A stretch of 64,000 nucleotides of DNA from Larix kaempferi (taxonomy: Eukaryota > Streptophyta > Pinopsida > Pinales > Pinaceae). The stretch's first letter is position 1; the number at the start of each line of letters is the position of its first letter. The notes below the pieces were generated by a model, which searched no databases, had not been told where the DNA came from, and saw only the letters and a program-made list of their open reading frames with translations. The stretch is from the NCBI GenBank assembly GCA_027924585.1, contig BSBM01000825.1, positions 1,530,001 through 1,594,000 of the forward strand, written 5' to 3'. Positions 31,705 to 41,953 of this stretch are shown here, in pieces. Both the position numbers and the translations under genes were made by a program.

Positions 31705-34070
31705 TTGACACCATCTGTCACCATTGAGTCCCCGAGACATTCTCGGTGCCTCAAGGGCGAGCCCCCACAGCACAGTTCACTTGACACCACCCGTCATAGA
31801 CACAGATCATCATCCCTTGATACCACTTATCATCGATCTCGAGCCTTGTCACTTGACTCCACTCGTCAGCGACATAGGACTCCGTCACCCGATATTGACA
31901 CCCCCTACTTTACCTCTGATTCTGAAGAAGAGTCCGAGAACCCCATTTATACTACCCCTACTAGCCCCATGGCTGGCGTGACTTCCACTCCTTTCTTGGT
32001 AGGGACCATTGGTGGCCCATCCACCACTACACCAGTTACCACACCCATTGTGGGTATGCCCTCAATGGGGCCCACATCTAGCGTTCCCCTCACTGCACCT
32101 ATTCCCGCAGCTGGAATACCTATCCCCACTCCATCAGTGGCTCACACTACCCATGGTGGTGCAGGACCATCCTATCCCACCTTGGTTCCCCCACTTGGGA
32201 GCCACATCCCAAATCCTACCCCTCCACTTGGGGGCATTGGCCACAACTTGGTCCAACCCACTACTATGTCACATCCTTCTTCCAGTTTTCCATTCATGGC
32301 TAGCCTCAACCTGCCCGACCTAGCCAGATTGACCAACGACCCTATCCGACACGACCCTGCGTGGCCTCACATTCCCACCAAGATCCCCTCTGACATCCCT
32401 AAGTTCAAGGGCAAGGCAGGTGAGGACCCACAAAACCACATCATGTCCTTCCATCTATGGTGTTCCTCCAACTCCATAGTGGACGACTCTATTCACCTCC
32501 GTCTGTTACAGCGCACCTTCACTGGCTCTGCAGCCAAGTGGTATATCAAGCAACCCCACGGGACCCATGCCACCTTTGCTTCCCTTGCCTCGACCTTCCT
32601 GCAGTTCTTCCAGTTACCTGTCCGCTATGACGCGGGCATTGAGATCCTCCTATCTTGCAGACAAAACATGGCTACCCACATCACGGACCACATTCATGAG
32701 TGGCGACGACGCCGTAGCTTATGCAAGATCAAATTAGACGACCGTATCTTCCTAGATTGGTTCCTCAAATCCCTTCTCCCTATCATCGCTAAGGATGTGG
32801 CATCAGAAAGACCCCAGTCTGAAGAAGAGGCCATCCTTAAGGCCCAACAGTTCGACCTCATTTACGCCCAGTCGGGTTATCTCTATACCATTATACCTGA
32901 CGCCCCTCGCGGCGAGTCCTCCCAGCACGATGCGTCGGGGACATCCCATGCTGCAGACGGCATCATCGGCCGTGTTTCTTCGCATCCCCAACCCTTTTCC
33001 ATAGCACGTCCTACCCCGGGCCCCGACCTTTCGCGGGCTACCTCACAGTCTGGGGCTACCAACTCATATGCTCCTATGAAACATCACCATCATTCCCATG
33101 GACCCACCTGTCCACCTCAGTGCTTCGATCATGCGGCCCCCTCTTTCCCCCCCCGATCGCACCTCAGCCCTATTACCACCAGCAGGCTGCACCAGCTCCT
33201 GCGCCTTCTTAGGTCCAACCCACCTATTACCACCAGCAGGCTACACCAACTCCTGCGCCTTCCCAGGCCCAACCCGTTTATTACCCGCCACAGGCAGCCC
33301 CTGCGGTGAATCCACAACCTGCTCCACAGACATATCAGCAACCTCCTCAAGATGCCGCACCTGCGCACCCTCCACCTACATATCATCCACCACAGCCTAC
33401 TCCCACACCTGCACAACCCCAAAACCCACCTGCTGCCCAAGGGCAAGTGTACACCCAACAAAATCAGCAGCAAAACCAGAACAACCAGCGCAACTAGGGC
33501 CAACAAAACCGCGGCAAGGGCCGTAATCGTGGGAACAACCAACCTACAAACCAAGGTGGTCAACCACCTAATCCCCCAGACAACAATAATGCGGCCCCCG
33601 CTAACCAAAACCCTGATCGCCCACCCAAGCAGGCTAAAAACCCCAATTTGCGAACAAACCATCCTTGTTCTATTTGCGGGGTCTATGGCCACTACACACA
33701 TGCTTTCCCACATTTGGAGCGAGCTCGACAACTTTGGGTTGATGATGCCCATCTCCAAGGACATGCAGCTCCTCAAGCACAGCCCAACCCCCCGCAACCT
33801 CAGCAGCAACCTTTGGTGCTGCAAAACCCCTTACCAAGCCAAGGCGTAGTGAATGCTCAGTCGTTGGCTCCCCCTCAGGTCAACGCGCCACCACAACAAC
33901 AACAGATCACATACGCCGCCCCTGATCAACACATGTTTGACTCAGGTACCCACCACTTGTTGATGATGTCATCCACTGATGTCAACCTCCAGACTCGTTG
34001 GAACCAATATGGCTCCACCTCTGAAGCCCCTCCCATCGATAAAACCACTAACGCTCATCCCACTGATTAG
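31705..34070 (+). pseudogene. Gag of element C (capsid plus nucleocapsid)
   Basis: A Ser/Thr/Pro-rich N-terminal part precedes the capsid domain at about 32330-32900 (DIPKFKGKAGEDPQNHIMSF, FTGSAAKWYIKQ, SLASTFLQFF, LCKIKLDDRIFLDWFLKSL). The frame slips at a C run (33148-33155) and then carries on as a Pro/Gln-rich linker with stops at about 33210 and 33495. A zinc knuckle follows at 33666-33707 (CSICGVYGHYTHAF, last Cys changed to Phe). No ATG is available at the N-terminus before about 31969; the true start is probably mutated. Gag would form the particle and bind RNA. Confidence 0.82.
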
Positions 34071-34211
34071 GCGTTACGTATCCCTCCACCCCCAATAGAT
34101 GGCGCTTCCAAAGCACCTCGTTTCCCAATTCGCCGTATCAACAATAACCCCAATGCACGCGCTGCGTCAAACTACAACATTGTAGACGACTTAGCCCAAT
34201 CTCCCGCAGCC

Positions 34212-34780
34212 ATGTCTGCGTTAGAAGTCTTGAAGAACTGCCCTTCCCAGTGCAAGACTTTACTCTCAGCCATTTGGGCTATTGATCCAAATGATTCGAA
34301 TTTGATGGGATTTGATTTGGACCAGTCCGAACCACGCCTGCCTTCCACCTTAGCATTCCAAGTTTCTGTTTCCGTTCGGAATCTTGTCATCCATCGATGC
34401 ATCATCGATGAAGGTGCCTCCACATGCATTATGTCCACATTTGTATGGTAGAAGTTGGGATCCCCTACCCTTCAGCAGTCCACCACTGCATTACACGCCT
34501 ACGACGGTCGTTCGGCTCAGCCCCAAGGTCTCCTAGCCAATGTCCCTGTCCAGTTAGGTGGTAAAACCGTCCTCATCGATATCGAGGTCATCAACGCCCA
34601 GCTTGATTACAACCTCTTACTCGGTCGTAGATACATGTATGCTATGCGGGCGGTAGCTTCCTCTATCTTTTGTACCATGATGTTCCCCCATGACGGATGG
34701 GTGGTCAAGATCGACCAACTTACTTACTATGATCCAAATGCCCCTGCTGCACCCGAAAATGATCTCCCCATGGTTGAACA
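34212..34780 (+). pseudogene. Protease of element C
   Basis: Aspartic protease block IIDEGASTCIMSTFVW at about 34400-34448, then a TAG (34449-34451, likely CAG originally), then KLGSPTLQQS, ALHAYDGRSAQPQG, PVQLGGKTVLIDIEVI and LDYNLLLGRRYMYAM. The D-E-G active-site triplet in place of D-S/T-G is, to my knowledge, typical of this plant lineage and not a mutation. One stop breaks the frame. Confidence 0.78.
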
Positions 34781-35766
34781 ACCTGTCAATGGTGCCGCTA
34801 CCTCGTTTGTTTCCTCCTTGGGACCTGGAGTTTACTCAGACCCGCCGATGACATCCACCTTCCACTCCATTCCTCCCCCGTCATCTACGCCCGAAGTGTC
34901 TGACTTATGTACCCTGTCCCAGGATAACCAAACAACTACCAATCAGCCACCCTTGTTGCCTAAACCACCACTGGTACCTAGCCACATTGGTGTTACACCT
35001 ATCCATATAATCCCCTTTCTAGTCCCTCCCTCGGGAGTAGTAAGCGCCCCGGTTATGGCTACCCTTAGCCTCCTTGGGCTAACCTTGGGATTACCCGTCT
35101 GGTATCTTTCGCCTCCCGTTCCCCCACCGACACCAAGCGTCGTCCTCCAACCGGTGCAACCCATGGCTACTACCACTCAGCCACTCCCCAGTGTCTCTAC
35201 CCCTTCGTCCTCCATGAATCCCCCTCCTCCTACCAAACCCACTGGGGGTAGAGGACCCCAACCTTACACTGCTATACCACCTCCCAAGACATTCAAACCC
35301 CCCCCCCCCGTGTTTCGTGCTGCTCCCAAATGCTCGTTGTGCGATGAGTTAGGCCATGCGACTCACCAATGTCCACAGTTACCTGCATTACAGGAACACA
35401 TGCAGATGCTTGACGATGACCCTAGTTTCCCGGTTGTCAAACTAGATCCCACCCCTAAGCCTCGCGACAAATCACTGCGCACTAACTACCCCTGTGCCAT
35501 ATGCGGTATTTACGGGCATTACTCACATCACTGTCCCGATCTCCCCGATTACAGAGCATCTCTCTATGAGATGAACAATCTGGATCTTGAGATGACACCA
35601 CCCACCATTGAAGAGATTCACCCCCCGATCTCACCCCCATCCAGGGAGGTCAACACCATTTACATGATCTCTTCAACTACCATTCCCGCGTCAACCGATT
35701 TGACGGCCCAAACTTTCCGTACTGATGAGGAGATTCTTGAGGCACTCACTGCCCCGAAGTATCCCT
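34781..35766 (+). pseudogene. Proline-rich linker with two zinc knuckles between protease and RT, element C
   Basis: This open frame continues from the protease without a stop to TGA at 35766-35768. It holds a long Pro/Thr-rich region, then two canonical C-X2-C-X4-H-X4-C knuckles: CSLCDELGHATHQC (35331-35372) and CAICGIYGHYSHHC (35493-35534). The last knuckle and its flanks resemble the gag knuckle at 33666. That suggests a duplicated nucleocapsid segment on both sides of the protease. Confidence 0.75.
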
Positions 35767-35774
35767 GAGATGAC

Positions 35775-36890
35775 ATGCACCATCGTTCATATTTCCTCCC
35801 AGAAGCATCTTCCTCTAGCACCGCTACCCAATTTGCGGTTGAATCCAAAGACTTCCTTCCCACCAAGGTCGACTGGTTTAAGGACCTTATTCATGCTCCG
35901 GATGCCTTTGAGGAAGGTAACATGGCCAATATTTCACCCATCATCCAAATTGACATCGCTGCACCAAGAGGTACACCTGAACTCATCACTTTAGGATCCT
36001 CCTGCAGTGAGTATGATATTGAGGAGTACAAAAAACTCTTCCAGGAATTCTGTGATGTCTTTGCCTAGTCCTATACTGAGATGCCCGGTCTCGACCCCGC
36101 CATTATAGAACACCACATTGACACATGGCCTGATGTACCCCCCGTTCGTCAAAAACAGCGTCCCATTCATCCCTCAAAGATCCCAGTTGTCAAAGCAGAC
36201 ATTGAGAAACTTCGCAAGGCAGGATTCATTTATCCTATTGCTTATACCACCTGGGTTTCAAACCCCGTTCCTGTTAACAAAAAACAAGGCACCATTAGAG
36301 TATGCACTGACTTCTGAGATTTAAACCGCACCTATCCCAAAGACAATTTCCCCACACCATTTATTGACCAGCTCATCGATGCATGTGCGGGGCATGAAGT
36401 CCTCTTGTTCATGGATGGTTTTTCCGGATACAATCAGATCCAGATCCGGAAGGAGGATCAGTACAAAACTGCCTTTACTACCCCATGGGGCACCTTTTCC
36501 TATCGCGTCATGCCTTTTGGCCTCAAAAATGCTGGTGCCACCTTCCAACGGGCCATGACCTATTGCTTTCACGACTTGGTCCATATCTTGCTAGTCTACC
36601 TTGATGACCTTACAGCTCGTTCCCGGAAACGATCAGACCACCTTAACGACCTTCGGCAAGTTTTTCTGCGTTGTCGCAAATACCAAATCTGCTTGAACCC
36701 ACACAAGTGTGTCCTTTGCATTTCGGCAGGCCGATTGTTGGGTTTCATTGTTTCCCAGAAAGGAATTGCTGTTGACCCCCTGAAGGTCCAAGCCATCTTA
36801 GACCTTCCCTCTCCTCGTACGCTCCGACAGCTCCAAAGTCTGCAAGGGCGATCCAATTTCCTCCGTTGTTTCGTTCCTGATTACGCTACC
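35775..36890 (+). pseudogene. Reverse transcriptase of element C
   Basis: A linker (MHHRSYFLPEASSS, TELITLGSSCSE region) leads to RT: YTEMPGLDPAI, PVRQKQRPIHPSK, WVSNPVPVNKKQGTIRVCTDF, FMDGFSGYNQIQIRKEDQYK, PWGTFSYRVMPFGLKNAGATF, the catalytic YLDD near 36598, and RLLGFIVSQKGIAVDPLKVQ. All are in one frame, interrupted only by TAG at 36066-36068 (family Trp) and TGA at 36315-36317 (family Arg). The catalytic residues are intact, so loss of function rests on these few stops. Confidence 0.9.
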
Positions 36891-37420
36891 ACTATTCATG
36901 GTTTCTTGCGCCTACTCCGCACCTATGTACCCTTTGTCTGGGATGAGCAAGCAGAAGCCGCATTCGGATCCCTCAAGAAATCTCTCACACAAGCCCCCTT
37001 GATCTCCCCTCCGGATTTCTCTCAAGACTTTATCCTCTACGTCTCGGCATCCGAGCATGCTGTGTCCGGAGTCTTGGTTCAAGAAGACATCTCTCATCAA
37101 GAGCATGTCATTTACTACGTTAGCCAGACCTTGTATTGTCCACCCCTACGTTACCCATATGAGGAGAGACTAGACCTAGCTGTGGTCTTTTCCGTCCAAA
37201 AACTGCGACACTATATCTTACTTAGTCATACCACAATTATTGCCGACTCCAACCCCATGGTCTATCTCCTAAATCGGCGGCTACTGCAAGGTCATGTTGC
37301 TAAATGGGTCATTATCCTCCAGGAATATGACCTCACTTTCCGAACACCTAAGAGCACTAAAGCCCTTGCGCTTGCCCAGCTCATCACTCATCTCCCTTCC
37401 CTTCTCCCGACCCCACAAAT
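36891..37420 (+). pseudogene. First (gypsy-type) RNase H of element C
   Basis: The frame is open throughout: FVWDEQAEAAFGSLKKSLTQAP, FILYVSASEHAVSGVLVQ, RYPYEERLDLAVVFSVQKLRHY, IIADSNPMVYLLNRR and WVIILQEYDLTFRTPKS. The first catalytic Asp, expected as YLDAS, is Ser (YVSAS), while the Glu and later Asp are kept. The domain is therefore probably not catalytic by itself, as in element B. Confidence 0.85.
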
Positions 37421-38717
37421 CTCCGATGAGTTACCCGACAATCACTTGTTCACTATCTTGTCTGACGACCCATGGTACGGTGATATTTTTTTATACCTGC
37501 GCACGCAGAAGTTCAAACCCAAAGTCACCCGTAATGGATGTCGTCGCATCCGTCACCAGGCTTCTCTATATCTCCTCTTAGGCGATGTCCTTTACCAGCG
37601 AGGGGTAGACACAATTCTTCATCGTTTCCTTACACACGAGGAAGTTGAACACGTCCTTAATGAATGTCATAGCGGTGCCTGTGGCGGCCATTTCTCAGGG
37701 ATGGCCACTGCCCAAAAGGTCATCTACACCGGATACTTCTGGCCCACACTTTTCACCGACTGCATCACTGCGGTCAAGCATTGCCATAACTGCCAACTTT
37801 TTTCCCCCAAGGCCTGAACACCACCTGCTCCGTTACACCCAGTCGTCACCGTTGGTCCCTTTTGTAAGTGGGCCATCGACTTCATGGAGTGTCGACCCCC
37901 GTCTTCCAACGGCCACAAATACATCATTGTCGCCGTCGATTACTTCACCAAATGGGTCGAATCCATGCCTACCTTCAATTGTACCGCTGACACAACTGCC
38001 CGTTTCTTTTTTAACCATGTTATCACTCGATTCGGGGTTCCTAAACAGTTGGTCTCAGACCATGGTTCACACTTTGAAGATTCCGTTTGGCGCGAGTTAT
38101 CCACCCTCCTAAAATTCGAACATCAATTCTCCTCTGCTTACTACCCTCAAGGGAACGGCCAAGTAGAGGCCATTAACAAAATATTAAAGACCATCCTCCA
38201 ACGCACTGTTGACTGACATAAGTCCAATTGGCACCACATGCTCTTCCCCGCCTTATGGGCTTACCGTACATCCACTAAAATCGCCACTGGTTTTACCCCA
38301 TTTCATTTAGTTCACGGTGTCGAATCTGTCCTCCCCATCGAGTGTTAGATACCTGCCTTACATATCGCCGTTGAGCTTCTCCCCGATACCTCCCCACTTG
38401 AGCAACGTCTGCTATCCCTCGAACAAGCCGATGAAGACCGTCGTGCCGCTCTCCAGACCATTGAAGCTGCCAAGAACCGCTCCAAAGCTAGTTACGACAA
38501 ACACGTACACCCTCGAACTTTCCAAGAAGGGGACCTTGTCCTCGCCTATGACCAAGCCCATGACAAAACCGGCAAACGGAAGTTCGAATCCATGTGGCAA
38601 TGCCCTTACATCGTGCAGACTTGTCTCAGCAAGGGGGCATACATTTTAGCTGACTCCGAAGGACACCCTTTGCGCAACCATCGTAATGGGTTGTATCTCA
38701 AACGCTTTTATCCCTAA
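37421..38717 (+). pseudogene. Integrase of element C
   Basis: HHCC domain (HEEVEHVLNECHSGACGGHF, CHNCQLF), core with D, D and E (CKWAIDFMECRPP, VSDHGSHFEDS, YYPQGNGQVEAINK), and C-terminal tail (FQEGDLVLAYDQAHDK, FESMWQCPYIVQ, GLYLKRFYP). Stops lie at 37815-37817, 38214-38216 (family Trp) and 38346-38348 (family Glu). The natural end is TAA 38715-38717. The catalytic triad is preserved. Confidence 0.9.
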
Positions 38718-38820
38718 ATAACTCGCGGCCTCATTGGTTTGCATTGTGCAGTTTGCTCTCTTTTTTGTTTTTCACCTTTTTTACCGCAATCTTACATTCT
38801 TCATTTTTGCATGACCAGAG

Positions 38821-39249
38821 ATGGACCATTTTCCACCTTAATACACTGGCTTCGCCGATGGATCAAGCCGCTGGTCTCCCAACTTGGCTTCTGCAGCGTG
38901 GGTCTTATATTCCCCTTCCCATGAAATGATTCACCTTGATGGAATCTGCATAGGCGCTGCTACCAATAACCAGGCGGAGTATGATTCCGTGACTGGTCTC
39001 CTGACTTCCGCCCTCCAGCTGGGCATACGTCACCTTCATGTGTTCCTCGACTCCCAGCTGCTTGTCTCCCAGCTCAACAACTGCTACCAGGTGCGTGATC
39101 CCTGCCTCTTTAGAAAATTCCTGCGCACAAAACAACTCAACCGACAGTTTGAATCCATAAAATTCACCCATGTCCCAAGAGCTCAAAATAGTGTCGCGGA
39201 CCAAATGGCCAACAACATCCTATATTGGCATATCAATCACACCATGTAA
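38821..39249 (+). pseudogene. Second RNase H (archaeal/type-I-like) of element C, after integrase
   Basis: A separate ORF, in a different frame, from ATG 38821 to TAA 39247-39249. Catalytic residues are all visible: GFADGSSRW (Asp), AATNNQAEYDSVTGLL (Glu), HVFLDSQLLVSQLNN (Asp), and RAQNSVADQMANNI (Asp). It has one early stop at 38839-38841, after which it is open for about 135 codons. It would supply RNase H activity that the RT-linked domain has lost. The bases before the ATG are pyrimidine-rich and end in AG, like a splice acceptor. Confidence 0.83.
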
Positions 39250-39318
39250 CACCTCCATCATGCATCACCGGCTCATAGCATCTCATAAAAATATATAAAA
39301 ACCCAAAAAATATTGCAA

Positions 39319-39594
39319 GGGGCATCCACGTGCCTATCATCACATAAACATTTGCATCCATGTGCAATAAAAAATACAACCACATTCATCTACCGGGGCA
39401 TCCACGTGCCTAGTCCTACATACATCATGTTGCATCCATATGCAATACATCACATAACATATACAAGGGGCATCCATGTGCCCAACATCCTATACTACTT
39501 GCATCCACGTGCAACACAAACATATCACACATCATAAGCGCATCCATGTGCGTACAACTAAAACAACATCACAAAAAGATGCATCCATATGCAT
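39319..39594. repeat. Eight-unit palindrome array between convergent genes of element C
   Basis: Eight units, GCATCCA-Y-R-TGC, start near 39319, 39352, 39395, 39430, 39467, 39499, 39538 and 39579 (spacing 32-43). The outer bases differ between units (GG/CC, TT/AA, GG/CC, TT/AA, GG/CC, TT/AA, CG/CG, AT/AT) but always pair across the unit. The array lies between the end of the plus-strand RNase H and the end of the minus-strand ORF, where both transcripts would stop. Confidence 0.85.
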
Positions 39595-39639
39595 ATATAT
39601 ATATATCAAAAAAATACATGTCACAATGTTATACATGTC

Positions 39640-39659
39640 CTGAGTACCCTTGTACTCAG
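39640..39659. terminator. Perfect 8-bp hairpin after the palindrome array
   Basis: CTGAGTAC, loop CCTT, GTACTCAG. An AT microsatellite (about 39590-39606) precedes it. It is in the shared 3' region of convergent genes, so a 3'-end or stability role is possible; this is inference. Confidence 0.5.
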
Positions 39660-39810
39660 CTATACAAAAATTGGCTATACATCCCTAAAGCCTCATAAAA
39701 TACATGCCGTAGCTACAAAACTCGGGGGGAGTCCCCTGCACTCCCTAATGAGAGTCATACCCTGCATCACTACCTGCATCGGCTGCCTCTGAGTCCTCCC
39801 CTCGCTCCTC

Positions 39811-40625
39811 CTACGACAAATCCTCATCCCCTACGGGCTCATGTGCCCGTGCTCTGTCCGCCAAGATAGCCACCCGGATCGCAATGGATCTGAACTCTCG
39901 GGGTGCCCTCATGCAATCCTGAACCACATCCAGATCGACATCCCGCCACCCCTCGTCGGTCACCCCCACCAGCAAATGGTCTAGCAATGCCCGTACGGAC
40001 TCTAGCGTCCCCTCCGCATCCCGGCGACGCACCTCCCCCCGCCCAGGCGGAGCTGGAACGGCCACAATCCCCCTCCGTGCCACATGCCCTGGCGGCGGCC
40101 TCGGGCCCACATCTGCAGATCACCCATTTGTCAGTAACACTATATCAATCAACTATCATATATAAAACTTGACATCCATAACATGCAAGCAAAAACATAC
40201 GTACCATCGGGTCCCCATGCCTGTCCTAGTGCCTGTGGCGCCTTTGGGTCTCCGGTGTAGTCCTTGTCTCTATACGGGTAGTCATCCAGTGTCAATGGTA
40301 TCTGGAGCCACTGCAGGTACAAATCCTGTGTAAAGTATCTACCCACATCGCCGCCACCACAGTGGCGCATCATCTCGCCCCACCGCACCATCCGCGGCTC
40401 CCTCAAACCTCCTGCTCTGATCGGCACCCGCGGCCGCAGTGTGGGCACCCTCTCCATAAAAAATGCACACAAGAAAGAACCATACCAAAACCCCTTGCCA
40501 GATTCCTTCGCTGCTGTCAGCTGCCGCTGAACGCAGGTAAGGTACATCTAGCCCCACGCATAATAAACCCCATCCAGTACACGCTCCACCAGCTGCATTT
40601 GGCCCCCAGACACCTTCTCCGGTGA
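39811..40625 (-). pseudogene. Antisense ORF of element C, two exons, plant-mobile-domain-like
   Basis: Exon 1 (about 40625 to 40205) encodes GFWYGSFLCAFFMERVPTL, REPRMVRWGEMMRHCGGGD, FTQDLYLQWLQIPLTLDDYP, and ends after WGPD. Exon 2 (40112 to 39811) is GC-rich and starts VGPRPPPGHV. FWYGS, RVP, RW, HCGGG, DDYPY and GDP match the antisense ORF of element B. One stop (near 40550) interrupts exon 1, and the N-terminal half is missing because the sequence changes at about 40630. Plant-mobile-domain-like proteins occur as antisense ORFs in some Tat elements. The role is unknown. Confidence 0.7.
40113..40204 (-). other. GT-AG intron of the antisense ORF, element C
   Basis: The minus strand reads GATG then GTACGTATG (donor at 40204), and after 92 bases a CTGCAG acceptor at 40113. 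Removing it joins a phase-1 codon and carries on the frame into VGPRPPPGHV, the same place where element B has its TTGCAG acceptor. Confidence 0.68.
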
Positions 40626-41239
40626 CTGGAACTCATATATTAAAATAGAAACACAAGAGAAGGAACTCATATATTATCAATACATATCAATAGAAGGAAC
40701 TAATATATTATTAATACAATATATAATACATCTCAATAGATAAAATAGAATTCCTTAAAGGCAAGTTGTAAAGCACAAAAAAGTAAGGCTTACTAAAGGC
40801 ATAAAACCCCTTAGGTGTCAAAAGCACTTTCCAAAACACTCTAAAGGCTCGTGAATTGGATGAATATGGTATGAAAGCTCATGAGTGATGTAAATGGAAT
40901 GTAATTATGAATTTAGGAGATAATAAAGTGGTGGAGGTTGAATTGGTCAAGTGGAGAGTGTTTCGAAGGCAACTAGCTTTACCTTATCCACTAGAAAGTA
41001 GAAAAAACAGGATAAAGTTGTCTAAATCAGGAAAGTGTCTTTATAATTCAGGAATGGAATCAAATATGACAGATTCCAAGGAAATATTATCTAGAATCTA
41101 TCCAAATTCATTTTTGTGACTTAGGATGGAATATGGAGTCATAAAAGACAAAACTAGGCCAACTACATATTCTACACCTATGAAAATTAATCTAGATGAC
41201 TAATAAAATATATCCTAAGTATGGAATGGGTTTTTAAAT
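40626..41239. other. AT-rich junction DNA
   Basis: GAAGGAACTNATATATTA-type units repeat between 40640 and 40735. The rest has no motif that I can assign. It replaces the expected 3' end of element C and leads into the remnant of element D. Confidence 0.45.
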
Positions 41240-41334
41240 GTTCCAACAACACTTCCCAGACATCATTCTTCATGATAGATTTGTATTACTCTACCATGGA
41301 ATCTTTCCATACTTTCTACTTAGAGGCTTCCTAA
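41240..41334 (-). pseudogene. RT fragment of copia element D beyond the element E insertion
   Basis: The minus strand reads EASK, then after a stop KVWKDSMVE, and after another stop YKSIMKNDVWEV. This is the start of a copia reverse transcriptase. It directly continues the minus-strand frame at 48843-48890, which ends in SEPSTY. Beyond about 41240 similarity is lost. Confidence 0.78.
41330..41334. repeat. Target-site duplication CCTAA, left copy (element E)
   Basis: CCTAA precedes the left LTR and equals 48843-48847 after the right LTR. Confidence 0.95.
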
Positions 41335-41941
41335 TGTTGAAATATTGTAACTTCAAAGAATATTATATTTGTACTTTATTATTCCGGAGATGTTTCATTC
41401 CTCCGTGAAGATCTTATTGTATATCCGGAGATGTTTATTCCTCCATCGGAATGTGGTAACTTGGGTTATTAGACTTCCCTAGTGGGGGTCGGCCCTGTAT
41501 GTGTTATGTGGATCAAAGGGTTGTTAGACCACCCTAGTGGGGTCGGCCCAGTCAATTGTAGTGGGGTGTTTAACCCAGTGGTAAAGTTGAGGCCGACCTA
41601 GTTAATATAAAGTACAAGTCGGAGATGTGTATAAATAGAGGAGGTGTGTTCCTCATTATACACACACTTCCCTCACTTGAAATATAGAACACTTGTGAGA
41701 GAAAGGTATACTATGGAGGAGGAGGAGATCATGTCTTTGGTTTGCATCTTTGTATATTGCTGGTCATCTATATTGAGGAAGCTTTGCTTGGTTTTCTACC
41801 CCATGAGGGTTTCCCAGGATAAATCTGTGTCTCTTGTGTTTATGTTGTGCTTGTTGTTTCTTCAGTGATCCTGTATATGCTATTGTTGTGAAATGGAATG
41901 TAATGCTGATATTTTCTGTCTTATAATATTGAATCTTAACA
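41335..41941 (+). repeat. 5' LTR of element E
   Basis: TGTTGAAATATTG to CTTAACA. It has TATAAATAG at 41630-41638 and repeated CCTAGTGGGGGTCGGCC-like blocks in U3. It matches 48236-48842 over its whole length. Confidence 0.94.
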
Positions 41942-41953
41942 TGGTATCAGAGC
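41942..41953 (+). promoter_or_regulatory. Primer-binding site of element E (initiator Met tRNA)
   Basis: TGGTATCAGAGC directly follows the terminal CA of the 5' LTR. Confidence 0.95.

Larger units (their letters stand above)
29427..40625 (+). mobile_element. Element C: Tat-like Ty3/gypsy, near complete, 3' LTR missing
   Basis: In order: 5' LTR (29427-30171), primer site, 1.5 kb leader, gag, protease, RT, RNase H, integrase, second RNase H, palindrome array, antisense two-exon ORF. It is inserted into the protease of element M. Sequence similar to its LTR does not recur near 40640 or anywhere else in the window, so the 3' end is deleted or replaced. Several frames remain open over long stretches, so decay is moderate. 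Confidence 0.88.

Noticed and set aside
33129-33824. 231-codon minus-strand open frame opposite the gag/nucleocapsid linker of element C
   Set aside because: Opposite a Pro/Gln-rich coding linker; Arg/Leu/Val-rich shadow without domain support, while the plus strand carries a zinc knuckle.
39319-39594. CRISPR-like regularly spaced repeat
   Set aside because: Units are 12-16 bases with variable arms, spacing varies between 32 and 43, there are no cas genes, and the context is a plant retrotransposon.
40907-41119. 70-codon plus-strand open frame between elements C and D
   Set aside because: No domain, no start context, and neighbouring sequence on the minus strand belongs to a copia remnant; treated as chance.
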